A stretch of 64,000 nt of DNA from Candidatus Nitrotoga sp. M5 (GCF_927904885.1 NZ_CAKMNW010000008.1:49524-113523); one strand, 5' to 3'; positions 1 to 9,062 are shown, numbered from the stretch's first letter. The notes: generated by a model from the letters alone, not told the origin. Program-made: numbers and translations.

Positions 1-1313
1 ATGGGAGTCCGGATCTCGTGGCTCATGGTAGCGAGGAAAGCCGATTTGGCCAGGCTTGCTTGCTCGGCCTCAAGTCGGGCTTGCTCCAAATCTTTCATAA
101 CGCGCACGCGTTCACGGATATCGCGCAGAATGCCAGTGAAATAGCGTTTTCCTCCGACGAAGTATTCGCTTACTGCAAGGTATACAGCAATGCGTTCGCC
201 ATTCTTGTGCAGCCCTTCGATTTCACGTCCAATGCCGATGATGCGAGCCTGTCCAGTTCGGTAATATCTCTCCATATAGCCGTCATGGCCGCTACTGTGA
301 GGTTCTGGCATAAGAATAGAAACGTTTTGTCCAATTACTTCATCGCGAGTGTAACCGAAGAGATTTTCCATTACCGAATTGGCGGAGCGGATAATTCCCT
401 TTTCGTCGATGGTGATGACACAATCCACCATATGCTCGACCACGGAGCGGATCTCTTCTTCTTTGATCGCCATGGCCACATTGGCTTGCTCCAAATCGAC
501 GGTACGCTGTGCTACTTGATCCTCTAGTTCCACTGATACACGTCGTAAGCGCGTGATGACCAGTGCGAGCGCCCCCAATCCCAGCGTCAACAAGGTGCCA
601 AATAGAACAAAGGTGTCGCGCAGATCGGCTCGATTTTGTGCCACCACACTGTCTAAGGGTCGAACAAGCTCTAGAACGCCGCGCACATCACCTACTTTCC
701 AGTCACTCTTAGGGCTGTCTGGACGTGAATTGTGGCAGTCTACGCATTCCGCATGCATAACATCCGCCGTAGCGTAGCGTAGCGATGCACGCCCCTGAAA
801 ATCTTCAAAGCGGTAATAAGGCTGTTGTGGATTCGCCCGTAACGCTTGCAATGCTTGTTCCTCAAACTCATCATGCGCACCACCACCCTTACGCCAGGGA
901 AAGGGGTAGTCGCTGTATAAACGCACCACCATGCCAGAACCATGTAAGTTAATCCTTCTGCCAAGTTCCATGGTAAAGGTGACAGGCAACGGGATAGTTC
1001 CTGGCTTGTGCAGGTAGTCGTGTGTCACTTCTATGTCGTGAGCGCTTACGCGATCCACAACTTCAGAGGTGTATACGTTACGTAGTTCAATCAGAGTCTC
1101 TGCTTGCAAAGTCACACCTTGTAGTGCGGCGGATTGCACCAGGGTGCTAGTGGCATGAGATAAATACCACAAAGCGAGTAGCGTACCGCTACAAAAGATA
1201 ACGCTTAGCACCAGAATGGTGTGCTTATACAGCAAGAGCAGGCACGCTTCCCACAGCCGTTTCAATTGTTGACTTAAGCCGGATGAATTTACTGATTGGT
1301 TAGCTGTTCGCAT
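1..1313 (-). CDS. Heme-sensor PAS histidine kinase (DUF3365/Tll0287-like), 3' end cut by window edge
   Basis: Reading the minus strand from ATG 1313-1311 gives 437 residues without a stop, running off the window start. A membrane segment lies near residues 33-50, followed by a periplasmic Tll0287/DUF3365-type domain with a CVDCH heme-binding motif at residues 190-194, a second membrane segment near 244-263, a coiled stretch, a PAS domain (about 295-405) and the start of a HisKA domain with H-box SHEIRTP (His432). The ATP-binding domain, and any receiver, lies outside the window. The family is a membrane sensor kinase; heme c suggests redox or gas sensing, which is inference. The start follows a weak ribosome site. 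Confidence in the family is high from H-box, PAS and CxxCH seen together. Confidence 0.88.
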   Translation of the reverse strand, partial: MRTANQSVNSSGLSQQLKRLWEACLLLLYKHTILVLSVIFCSGTLLALWYLSHATSTLVQSAALQGVTLQAETLIELRNVYTSEVVDRVSAHDIEVTHDYLHKPGTIPLPVTFTMELGRRINLHGSGMVVRLYSDYPFPWRKGGGAHDEFEEQALQALRANPQQPYYRFEDFQGRASLRYATADVMHAECVDCHNSRPDSPKSDWKVGDVRGVLELVRPLDSVVAQNRADLRDTFVLFGTLLTLGLGALALVITRLRRVSVELEDQVAQRTVDLEQANVAMAIKEEEIRSVVEHMVDCVITIDEKGIIRSANSVMENLFGYTRDEVIGQNVSILMPEPHSSGHDGYMERYYRTGQARIIGIGREIEGLHKNGERIAVYLAVSEYFVGGKRYFTGILRDIRERVRVMKDLEQARLEAEQASLAKSAFLATMSHEIRTP

Positions 1314-1703
1314 GAGAGAATCCTAAATTTCAGATCAATGGATTTCGTTAATACTGCGGTATTTATTTTTCGAACGGATCGCTAATTGATCAAGCACAGC
1401 AGTCCAGTCGTTGATGTGCATAGCCTATGCTCTGCTGATGTTTTGTGACATCCGACAACAGCATTCCAATAATGCTTCATCAGACGGAAACAAGCCACGA
1501 CTCTTGGACATTTACCTAAATTCACCTTCACCGATTCAATCGCGCTGGCGGTGTGGATCAATCGCCACTTCTTTGCACAGTTTCAACTCGCATAATGCGG
1601 GCTGTAGCGTAATCATGCACGGTATTAACTGTATAGCGATCTTAAGAAAGATAGTTTCAATCGCTACCGGAAAATCATACACCCATCCACGCAAACAACT
1701 AAA

Positions 1704-1887
1704 GGGCGCCTCTAAAATTCAATTTTCTAGGCAAGCCAAGATAAAACGCGAGTAAAAAATTTGAGCGCAGCAAATATTTTGATATGTAAGCTATAAATTT
1801 TTCTGAGTAACGCAGTATTGTGACGAAGCGTGTTAAGCAGGTAAGCCGCAAAGCGGCTGCTCGCAAAATTGAATTTTAGAGATAGCC
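1704..1887. repeat. Dispersed inverted-end repeat, copy 1 (184 bp)
   Basis: The left end gggcgcctctaaaattcaat and the right end (attgaattttagagatagcc) are near-perfect inverted copies of each other. The interior has AT-rich sequence and the shared core taacgcagtattgtgacgaa. Four relatives sit at 8815, 15236, 39738 and 40925. It encodes no protein. This looks like a MITE-like or REP-like non-autonomous element; no matching transposase is visible in the window. Confidence 0.8.
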
Positions 1888-1903
1888 TAACGCTCTGGGC
1901 ACG

Positions 1904-2065
1904 CTATGACTCCTGATCACGACGACCAACCTGTGTAGCCTCAACTTGGTATACATAATTTCCTGCATCGTTAGTGCGCCAAACAATGCTTGGAGCTTGG
2001 GGTCTGCTGCGGTCGTAGCGCGCCTGTTCGGCGAGGTTGAATAGGCGGCCAAATCTTGGCCGCAT
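1904..2065 (-). CDS. Short hypothetical frame, possible gene remnant (53 aa)
   Basis: A minus-strand frame from ATG 2065 to TAG 1904 encodes 53 residues, including YDRSRPQAPSIVWR and YVYQVEATQVGRRD. The composition reads like a real protein tail, but I do not recognise the family. There is no good ribosome site, and a stop lies upstream in frame. It could be the remains of a larger gene, or chance. Confidence 0.2.
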   Translation of the reverse strand: MRPRFGRLFNLAEQARYDRSRPQAPSIVWRTNDAGNYVYQVEATQVGRRDQES

Positions 2066-2157
2066 ACCGAGTGAGAGTTTAGAAAAGAAGATGTTAATTT
2101 TCCTGGGTGGGGGGGTTAGAATTTGACCATCAGGAGTATTTCTGTTAAATTGTAGAG

Positions 2158-2334
2158 ATGGATAGCAATGAATTTAAACAATGGCTTGATAAGCAAGGCG
2201 CTACATTTCAGCCAGGCCAAGGAAGCCACATCAAGGTGCTTCTTAATGGTCGCCAATCAGTTCTGCCGATGCACGACGCAGAATTGAAAATCGACACTAT
2301 CGAATACATTAAAAAACAGCTAGGGTTGAATTAA
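2158..2334 (+). CDS. hicA: HicA mRNA interferase toxin
   Basis: A 58-residue protein starts at ATG 2158. It aligns along its whole length with the HicA family: N-terminal S-EFKQWLDKQGA, the central GSHIKVLLNGR with the catalytic His, then the SVLPMH strand and a C-terminal IKKQLGLN helix. HicA is a double-stranded RNA-binding-fold ribonuclease that cleaves mRNA, neutralised by HicB. It lies 10 nt upstream of hicB in the usual toxin-first order. The length is normal for HicA and the catalytic His is present, so the toxin looks intact. Confidence 0.9.
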   Translation: MDSNEFKQWLDKQGATFQPGQGSHIKVLLNGRQSVLPMHDAELKIDTIEYIKKQLGLN

Positions 2335-2344
2335 GGGGCTTGTA

Positions 2345-2623
2345 ATGTTTGAATATCCAGTGGAATTGAAATCTGCCAAGGAAGGCGGATTTGTTGTGAC
2401 TTTTCCCGATGTACCGGAAGCCATTACCCAAGGTAATGATGAGGACGAAGCATTGGATTATGCCAGTGAGGCGCTGGAAACCGCGCTTGATTTCTATATT
2501 GGGGATCGTCGTCAGCTGCCCTTGCCCTCCATTGCGGCGGGACGTCCCACAGTGACGCCCGATGCAATAGTCATTGCCAAGCTGATTTCGAAATGGCTAT
2601 CTACGAATAAAAACCTCGGGTAG
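2345..2623 (+). CDS. hicB: HicB antitoxin, C-terminally truncated
   Basis: The first 75 residues match the HicB partial RNase H-like fold that caps HicA: YPVELKSAKEGGFVVTFPDVPEA, ITQGNDEDEAL and ALETALDFYIGDRRQLPLPS. A good ribosome site (AGGGG) precedes ATG 2345. Full HicB proteins of this type run to about 135 residues and end in a helix-turn-helix that binds the hicAB promoter. This one stops at 92, with an unrelated tail from about residue 80. In another frame the DNA reads DFEMAIYE before a TAA, which resembles the expected linker, so a frameshift is likely. Toxin neutralisation may survive while DNA binding is lost. Confidence 0.85.
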   Translation: MFEYPVELKSAKEGGFVVTFPDVPEAITQGNDEDEALDYASEALETALDFYIGDRRQLPLPSIAAGRPTVTPDAIVIAKLISKWLSTNKNLG

Positions 2624-2954
2624 CGTTGTAAACGTATTAGACATTAGCTTTATGCAAAATGCTCTTAGATTTAACCAATCAGATTCATTTTTATCCGCAA
2701 AATATTACTTCTCCGTTGGCATTATTGATAGCCTCTATTCATTCCTCTGAAATAACCTCAATATAAACTGCCACTCGCAATACGAGTTCCTTGAGATATA
2801 CACCTCCTTCTGGGGAAACTCAGTAATATCGGCTTATCCAGCATAGCGTACAGTTTGTGGGATGTGCGTATCCACTCAAGTTTTTTCCTATTCAAAAAAA
2901 TGAACTTTTTTCTGGTCCGGTCATGATTCCACTATTAACCCAATAAAGCGTTAA
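2624..2954. other. Intergenic stretch, nothing recognised
   Basis: AT-rich sequence between hicB and the IS630 remnant. No frame with family motifs or a ribosome site was found on either strand. Confidence 0.4.
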
Positions 2955-3165
2955 CATTCCATTGACGCACCACAATGGACTCGACCCATTGGCGCGTTGT
3001 TCTCGAAAATACGCAAGGTCGCTTCCAGCTGCTCCTCTAGCACATCAAGACTATAGAAGCCGCGGTTATGGAAATGCTTCTCACACAATCCATCTCATCC
3101 CACACACCTTCGATTGGTTTGAGCTCAAAAATATAGGATGGCAAAAGCAATAATTGTATGTGGGA
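2955..3165 (-). pseudogene. IS630-family transposase, C-terminal fragment (frameshifted)
   Basis: The minus strand encodes LLLPSYIFELKPIEGVWDEM, the usual (L)PPYSPELNPIEHLWDEL block that carries the last catalytic acid of IS630 DDE transposases. After a frameshift it continues FHNRGFYSLDVLEEQLEATL and then, in yet another frame, WVESIVVRQWN, the typical terminal helix. Nothing of the N-terminal two thirds was found. A further minus-strand stretch at about 3200-3310 (DLDELALEIIENIEASLNCF) is unassigned. This is a dead remnant of an insertion sequence. Confidence 0.8.
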
Positions 3166-3344
3166 TATTGTCACGTGCATTGCAACACCTTAGTACGATT
3201 TGCTCACTTCAACGCCGTCGCAACCTCCCTGAAGCAGTTCAGACTCGCCTCAATGTTTTCGATGATCTCTAATGCCAATTCATCCAGATCGACAAGGCAT
3301 TTATCCGCCTTTCATCATATTTCTGACTTTGCTAATGTTGAATT

Positions 3345-3866
3345 TCAGTTCCTAGCTGGTTTGGCTGTTATAGGTTGAGCAAGTGATTGCGCCTGATGAG
3401 ATGAGGTTTGGGGATAGCCTGCAGTATCCAGTCCACCGCCCCACTGTTCCGCCTGAAAACCCTTGAACCAGGTTTTTCCCAATGCGAGTGTCGGCACACT
3501 ATCACTACCCGATAACTGCTTGAAAGTATCGAGATCTTCTTTTGTACGCAGAATATTTTCGGTAAATGGAATGCCGCGCTTATTAAGGAATTCGCGTGCT
3601 TGTTTGCATGGATCGTTACATTGCTCGGCTGTATACAGCGTGACTGGGAAATTTTGTTTAGCACGACGTGTTGCATAAGGAACGTCATTCACATCAACAG
3701 TTGGGGCAGCGCCAAATTTCTTTTTTTCAATTTCTTCCGCATCCACCGCTGGGGAATCGCCGTAATGTACTTTGCCGGATTGATCCACCCAACGGTACAA
3801 TCCATCTGCCTGTGCACTGCCCAACGCTAGCGCTATCAATCCTACCCATAAGAAACGTTTTCTCAT
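3345..3866 (-). CDS. Exported DUF4124 / glutaredoxin-like protein
   Basis: 173 residues. A signal peptide (MRKRFLWVGLIALALGSAQA) is followed by a DUF4124 module, LYRWVDQSGKVHYGDSP, and then a glutaredoxin/thioredoxin-like fold starting at about residue 74, with FPVTLYTAEQCNDPCKQAREFL (CNDPC, not the usual CxxC) and a cis-Pro strand SVPTLALG. The family is common in betaproteobacteria and is thought to be periplasmic; the substrate is unknown. The spacing of two residues more than CxxC and loss of the classical motif make ordinary disulfide chemistry uncertain. It is transcribed downstream of prlC with a gap of about 28 nt, so the two may be co-transcribed. Confidence 0.8.
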   Translation of the reverse strand: MRKRFLWVGLIALALGSAQADGLYRWVDQSGKVHYGDSPAVDAEEIEKKKFGAAPTVDVNDVPYATRRAKQNFPVTLYTAEQCNDPCKQAREFLNKRGIPFTENILRTKEDLDTFKQLSGSDSVPTLALGKTWFKGFQAEQWGGGLDTAGYPQTSSHQAQSLAQPITAKPARN

Positions 3867-3894
3867 ATTGCCTTCTCAAAAACCGAATACAAAC

Positions 3895-5955
3895 TTAATT
3901 TGCCGCGACCAAACCGCTGTGCCGCAATAGTGCATCAATTGACGGCTCACGACCTCGAAATGCTACAAAGGATTGCATCGCATCTCGGCTACCGCCCACC
4001 GCTAATATCTCTTCACGGAAGCGAAGACCCACCGCCAAGTTTAGTACATCATTTTCTTCAAACAAGCTATATGCGTCAGCGGATAAAACTTCCGCCCATT
4101 TATAGCTGTAGTATCCTGCAGCATAGCCACCGGCAAAAATGTGCGAAAAGCTGTTAGGGAACCGGTTAAATGCAGGCGGAATTAATACCGCCACCTTGCT
4201 CCGCACTTCGTCCAGCAATTGCTGGACAGTGAGCGTACCATGTGGATCAAAGTCGCTGTGCAGTCGCATGTCGAACAAAGAAAACTCTATCTGGCGCAGG
4301 GTTTGCAAACCATTCTGAAAATTTTTTGCCGCCTGCATTTTTTCGAATAATGCGCGCGGTAATTTTTGCCCTGTCTCTGTATGCCTCGTCAAGTCTTGCA
4401 GTACGTTCCACTCCCAGCAGAAGTTTTCCATAAACTGACTGGGCAATTCCACTGCGTCCCATTCCACGCCATTGATGCCGGACACATCGAGATCTTCTAC
4501 TTGCGTTAGCAAATGGTGCAGGCCATGGCCGAATTCATGGAACAGGGTAATGACTTCATCGTGCGTAAAAACTGCGCGTCTGTCTCCTATCGGTGCGGCA
4601 AAATTGCAATTGAGGTAGGCGACTGGCGTTTGAATGCCAGCTGCGATACGGCGGCGCGTGATGGCATCATCCATCCACGCACCGCCGCGTTTACTGCTGC
4701 GCGCATACAAATCGAGATAAAACTGGCCCACTAATCTGCCATCACTGTCCAAAATATCGTAAAAGCTCACTGTTAAATGCCACAGCGGCGCTGGTGCAGA
4801 GCGGACGGTTAGGCCGTATAGCGTCTCTACCAGCTTGAACATGCCATCCAGGACTCTATCTTCTGGAAAATATTGTTTCACTTCCTGTTCGGAAAAGGCA
4901 TAACGCTGTTGGCGTAAATGTTCACTGGCGTAGCTGACATCCCATGCCTGCAAATCTGTTATGTTGAGTTGCGTACGGGCAAATTCACGCAGCTCTATCA
5001 GGTCTTGTTCGGCGAAAGGTCGTGCTCGTTGCGCCAATTCAGCCAAAAAATCTTGCACTTGTTGCGGCGTGCTCGCCATCTTAGTTGCCAGAGAAAGCTC
5101 TGCAAAATTAGAAAATCCCAGTAAATGCGCCTCTTCGCTGCGCAATTTTAGAATCTGCTTCATCAGCGGTGTGTTATCCCATTCCGGTTTGGTTTGATCT
5201 TCAGCTGAAGCGTTCGACGCAAGCTCGCTAGCACGGGTGCTGCTTGCAGTGTACATACGCTCGCGCAGCGCACGGTTATCTGCATATTGCATAAGCGGGC
5301 CATAAGAAGGGGCTTTCAGGGTAAACAACCAACCAGTTTTGCCCTCCTCTTGCGCCGCTTCAGCAGCAACTTGGCGCTCGTCTGCCGGAATACCAGACAA
5401 CTCTGCTTCGTCTTCAATCAGCCACGTGTAAGCATTAGTGGCATCCAAAATGTTATCGGAAAAACGCGAGCTCAACGTGGAAAGCTCCTCTTGAATGGCG
5501 AGAAAGCGCGCCTTTTCCGCTTCCGGCAACTCAGCCCCACCGAGGCGAAAATCACGTAATTGATTCTCAATAATTTTCTGACGTGCCGCACTCAAAGTTG
5601 CAAATTCTGCGCTGGAATGTATGGACTTCACCTTCTGAAACAGCGCGAGATTTTGCGCCAGCTCGGCATAATACTGTGTAATCTTTGGCAAATTAGCGTT
5701 GTATACGTCGCGCAGTGGAATCGAGTTCATCACTGCATTCAAATGAGAGACCTGCCCCCATGATCGCGACAAACGCTCGTTAGCATCTGCTAACGGCTGT
5801 ATGAAATTATCCCAAGTGGGTGCTGCTACATCGGTCAATAGTCGCTCACATAGCGCACGATTTTCAGATAAAAGTTGATCAAGTGCCGGCGCAACGTGCT
5901 TAGAGCGAATTTCTTCAAAGCGTGGCAAACCGGAAAAATTAAGTAATGGATTCAT
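3895..5955 (-). CDS. prlC: Oligopeptidase A (M3 metallopeptidase)
   Basis: 686 residues, the usual length of oligopeptidase A. The zinc site of the M3 family is present as FHEFGHGLHH (HExxH, both His and Glu), with the downstream glutamate in the ELPSQFMENFCWEW segment. Cytosolic M3 enzymes degrade short peptides, including cleaved signal peptides. It starts at ATG 5955 with N-terminus MNPLLNFSGLPRFEEI, typical of the family. The gene is immediately upstream of the DUF4124 protein. A 408-nt interval separates it from the c-di-GMP protein gene, so it probably has its own promoter. Confidence 0.95.
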   Translation of the reverse strand: MNPLLNFSGLPRFEEIRSKHVAPALDQLLSENRALCERLLTDVAAPTWDNFIQPLADANERLSRSWGQVSHLNAVMNSIPLRDVYNANLPKITQYYAELAQNLALFQKVKSIHSSAEFATLSAARQKIIENQLRDFRLGGAELPEAEKARFLAIQEELSTLSSRFSDNILDATNAYTWLIEDEAELSGIPADERQVAAEAAQEEGKTGWLFTLKAPSYGPLMQYADNRALRERMYTASSTRASELASNASAEDQTKPEWDNTPLMKQILKLRSEEAHLLGFSNFAELSLATKMASTPQQVQDFLAELAQRARPFAEQDLIELREFARTQLNITDLQAWDVSYASEHLRQQRYAFSEQEVKQYFPEDRVLDGMFKLVETLYGLTVRSAPAPLWHLTVSFYDILDSDGRLVGQFYLDLYARSSKRGGAWMDDAITRRRIAAGIQTPVAYLNCNFAAPIGDRRAVFTHDEVITLFHEFGHGLHHLLTQVEDLDVSGINGVEWDAVELPSQFMENFCWEWNVLQDLTRHTETGQKLPRALFEKMQAAKNFQNGLQTLRQIEFSLFDMRLHSDFDPHGTLTVQQLLDEVRSKVAVLIPPAFNRFPNSFSHIFAGGYAAGYYSYKWAEVLSADAYSLFEENDVLNLAVGLRFREEILAVGGSRDAMQSFVAFRGREPSIDALLRHSGLVAAN

Positions 5956-6363
5956 ATCTTAAAAACGGCCTTTCATTTATGATTTATTTTAGCCTGCGAA
6001 CAGACAGATTCAATTACGGATCGTAACAGATCAACATTAACTATCACGTTATTGTTTTATAACGGGATGGAATTACCTGTCTCTGCCAGACATCATTCAT
6101 CTCCACATGCGCTGAGTAGAAATTACCACATCAACTAAATGCTCAGCCAACATATCAGATGTAGCAGTAGCAGCAACAACCACCTTAAAAATATTTTAGC
6201 CATCATGGCACGACAGGCAAATAAGCGAAGTCATGATATTTTATTCGCCATCGCGAACCTATTTCCGACAGTTACCACTCCGTTCGCCCTGAGTAGCGGG
6301 CATATCAAAGGATATGCCCGCTACTCAGCTATGGTTCTTATGATAAAAGGCAGTTACGCTAAC
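5956..6363. other. Intergenic region with a perfect hairpin
   Basis: No gene was recognised. The only clear structure is the 18-bp perfect inverted repeat at 6289-6328. A plus-strand frame at 6139-6372 has no known motif and includes the hairpin, so it was not called. Confidence 0.5.
6289..6328 (-). terminator. Perfect 18-bp hairpin downstream of the REC-GGDEF-EAL gene
   Basis: Arms ctgagtagcgggcatatc and gatatgcccgctactcag are exact reverse complements around a 4-nt loop (aaag). It lies 36 nt past the stop of the c-di-GMP gene. No T-run follows on the minus strand, so it may act as an mRNA-stabilising 3' hairpin or a non-canonical terminator rather than a textbook one. Confidence 0.6.
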
Positions 6364-8697
6364 TCAAAGTAACTGCGGTTTAGCTATCGTCATGCAGCGA
6401 CCCACTTTGAGCAGAATCTCAAATTCCTCGGCGGGGATCGGCTTGCTAAAAAGGTAGCCCTGCATTTCATCACAACGATGTAAGCACAGGAAGGATTTTT
6501 GCTCCTCTGTCTCGACGCCCTCCGCGGTTACCCTGAGCCCCAGATCATGCGCCATGGAAATGATAATCTTGGTGATTATCGCGTCATCCCGATCAGTGGT
6601 AATCTCGCGCACGAATGACATGTCTATTTTAAAAAAGCTTATTGGGAGATGCTTGAGGTAATTCAGGCTTGAATAGCCGATACCAAAGTCGTCAATCACG
6701 AGCTGCACCCCAATCGCCCTGAGTTGCGCGAGTGTATCGATAGCTACCTCTACATTCTGCATGACCATGTTTTCGGTCAGCTCCAGCTCAAGATAGGCGG
6801 GTTCCAGTTCGGTTTCTTTCAAAATACGGGTAACTATTTCAACCAGATCCTGCTGCTTGAACTGGCGCGCCGAAAGGTTAACAGCGATGTTGACTGGCTT
6901 GAGCCCGGCAAGCTGCCACGCCTTATTCTGTTCACAAGCGGTGCGCAATACCCATTCCCCAAGCGGAACTATCAGGCCAGATTCCTCTGCCACCGGGATG
7001 AACGTGTTCGGGTAAAGCAAGCCTTGAACGGGATGTTGCCAGCGCACCAAAGCCTCCATGCCGGTAATTTCACCGCTAACCAGATCCACTCTCGGCTGAT
7101 AATGGAGTAGGAACTCTTGGCGCATAACGGCCTGTCTCATGCAATTTTCCAGCGTTATCCGCCCCAGTGCCTTGGCATTCATTTCGGCGGTGCAAAACTG
7201 GGCGTTATCGCGTCCTTTGCTTTTGGCCAAGTACAAAGCGTTATCGGCACTCTGAAGCAGGCCCTTGACGTCATCGCCGTCTTTGGGGTAAAGCGCGATG
7301 CCGATACTGCAGGTGACGATTAGCTCGCGCCCTTCAATGATGATTGGCTTAGTCATAAGCTTGAGAATTTTTTGCGATACCATCCAGGCATCGTCTTCTG
7401 ATGCTATGCTGTCCAAAATTACCACGAACTCGTCCCCGCCCAAGCGCGCCACAGTATCGCCCTCTCGCATGCAGGCGGTAAACCTGACGGCAACCTGTTT
7501 CAGCAGCATATCGCCGGCATGATGACCCAAGCTGTCGTTGACGTTCTTGAAATTGTCCAGATCAATGAACAGCACGCCTAACTTATTCCCATGACGATAC
7601 GAGTTGGCCAGCGCTTGGACGAGCCGATCATTGAACAGGGCGCGACTGGGAAGCCCGGTAAGGTCATCGTGATAAGCCAAGTGATTGAGCTTATCTTCCT
7701 TTTCGATATATTCTAGGGCATATGAAATATTTGCAGTCAGCTCAGTGAGCAGTTTTTTTTCTTCCCTATCAAAAAAGTTTGGCTCTGAAGCATAGAGAAA
7801 AAACAAGCCAACTGGCTGGTCACCTTCATTTCCCCCCAGAGGGAAGATTCCCATGGAACGATAGCCACGCTGCAATGCATCTAAACGCCAGTGCGCTACA
7901 TTGGGGTCGGAATCAAAGTCGTTGCAGAAGATAGGCATTTTTTCTTGTAACGCCCGCACTACAAACGGCAATGAATTTTGCCCATTCTTTTTGATATATG
8001 AGGTGATTTTGTCAAGATATCCTTCGTCAACACCCGCCCAGGATATGAGTGCCAGCCCCCCTCCGTCAGAGTCCACCAAGCCTATCCAGGCCATCCTGAA
8101 ATGACCGTACTCGACTGCAATATGGCAAGCTTCGTCAAATAACTCCTGCCGGATCCGAATTCGGACAATGGCCGCATTGATGCCGCTCAAAATCGCATAG
8201 AGGCGGTTGAGTCGAATGATAAGTGCCTCTGCGCGCTTGCGCTCCGTGATCTCCTCGTTTCGCTCGCGCACAGCCTGTTCGAGAAGCTGATTTTGCTCGG
8301 CGAGAAGGTCACTATATTCTTTTAAGCGTAGCAGGTTACGAACACGCACCCACAACTCGGCCCGATCTATCGGCTTAGCAATAAAGTCTTCTGCCCCAGC
8401 GCTCAGCCCAGCCAGCATGGAGCCACGGTCATCTAACGCAGAGAGAATAATAATGGGAAGGTTGCGGGTAGTGGCATTGGCTTTAAGCTTGGCCGTCACC
8501 TCATAGCCGTTCATGCCAGGCATCATGACATCGAGCAGTATCAAGTCAGGGGGCTTCTCAGCCACCATCGCTAATGCCTCTTCGCCGCTGTTAGCCGTAA
8601 CGATACGGTAACCTTCCGGCTTAAGCATGATCTCCAGCAATCTCCTGTTTTTGGATTCATCTTCCACAATCAGGATCGTTGCTTGATAGGGTGTCAT
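6364..8697 (-). CDS. Response regulator with GAF, GGDEF and EAL domains
   Basis: I take ATG 8697 (MTPYQATILIVEDE) as the start, giving 777 residues; an upstream in-frame extension to 8754 lacks homology. Order: REC (about 8-125, phospho-acceptor in DLILLDVMMPGMNG), coiled linker, GAF (about 165-335), GGDEF (about 350-510) with an intact LGGDEF loop and an RxxD inhibitory site (REGD) five residues before it, then EAL (about 525-770) with MEALVRW and DDFGIGYSSL. Both cyclic-di-GMP synthesis and hydrolysis motifs are conserved, so either activity is possible. The neighbouring histidine kinase at 9063-11078, on the same strand upstream, is a plausible partner. Confidence 0.93.
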   Translation of the reverse strand: MTPYQATILIVEDESKNRRLLEIMLKPEGYRIVTANSGEEALAMVAEKPPDLILLDVMMPGMNGYEVTAKLKANATTRNLPIIILSALDDRGSMLAGLSAGAEDFIAKPIDRAELWVRVRNLLRLKEYSDLLAEQNQLLEQAVRERNEEITERKRAEALIIRLNRLYAILSGINAAIVRIRIRQELFDEACHIAVEYGHFRMAWIGLVDSDGGGLALISWAGVDEGYLDKITSYIKKNGQNSLPFVVRALQEKMPIFCNDFDSDPNVAHWRLDALQRGYRSMGIFPLGGNEGDQPVGLFFLYASEPNFFDREEKKLLTELTANISYALEYIEKEDKLNHLAYHDDLTGLPSRALFNDRLVQALANSYRHGNKLGVLFIDLDNFKNVNDSLGHHAGDMLLKQVAVRFTACMREGDTVARLGGDEFVVILDSIASEDDAWMVSQKILKLMTKPIIIEGRELIVTCSIGIALYPKDGDDVKGLLQSADNALYLAKSKGRDNAQFCTAEMNAKALGRITLENCMRQAVMRQEFLLHYQPRVDLVSGEITGMEALVRWQHPVQGLLYPNTFIPVAEESGLIVPLGEWVLRTACEQNKAWQLAGLKPVNIAVNLSARQFKQQDLVEIVTRILKETELEPAYLELELTENMVMQNVEVAIDTLAQLRAIGVQLVIDDFGIGYSSLNYLKHLPISFFKIDMSFVREITTDRDDAIITKIIISMAHDLGLRVTAEGVETEEQKSFLCLHRCDEMQGYLFSKPIPAEEFEILLKVGRCMTIAKPQLL

Positions 8698-8814
8698 GAC
8701 GGGCTTTCTTTTGTGACTTCTTTGTCTAGCTCCGTGAAAGAATATAACAAACAATCACACTTCGCCAACTGAGCCTTGATCATTGCCCCACAATTCCAGT
8801 CGGATACGGATCAA

Positions 8815-8951
8815 GGGCGCCTTTAAAATTTAATTTTCTATACAAGACAAAGCACGAGCCAAAGTTTAAGCGCGACATATGTTTAATATGTAATCGATAA
8901 ATTTTTAAAGTAACGCAGTATTGTGAAGAAATTGGATTTTTAGAGGTGCCC
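8815..8951. repeat. Dispersed inverted-end repeat, copy 2 (137 bp)
   Basis: It begins gggcgcctttaaaatttaat and ends with aattggatttttagaggtgccc, the inverted match. It carries the core taacgcagtattgtgaagaa. It is shorter than copies 1 and 5, lacking the hairpin-rich segment between the core and the right end. It lies between two same-strand signalling genes. Confidence 0.78.
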
Positions 8952-8994
8952 TCAACTCTGCCGGTCGGTCGCTATTTGCTAGTACTAGGGCGAA

Positions 8995-9033
8995 TCGCTC
9001 CCCTGAATGAAGGAGCATCATTCAGGGGAGCGA
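8995..9033 (-). terminator. 15-bp hairpin downstream of histidine kinase gene
   Basis: The arms tcgctcccctgaatg and cattcaggggagcga are perfect reverse complements with a 9-nt loop. It sits 30 nt beyond the kinase stop. There is no clear T-run on the minus strand. By position it is likely a terminator or mRNA 3' end stabiliser. Confidence 0.6.
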
Positions 9034-9062
9034 CAGCATGACTGGATCGGCTGGTTTTTTGG

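Larger units (their letters stand above)
1314..2157. other. Gene-poor interval with one dispersed repeat
   Basis: No convincing intact gene is seen here. It holds repeat copy 1 (1704-1887) and a short minus-strand frame (1904-2065) that reads like a gene tail. An open frame on the plus strand at 1411-1755 has no recognisable motif and runs into the repeat. A small inverted repeat (gcggccaa/ttggccgc) sits around 2045-2063. Confidence 0.5.

Noticed and set aside
1411..1755. Plus-strand frame of 114 aa
   Set aside because: No motif, no ribosome site, and its end lies inside repeat copy 1.
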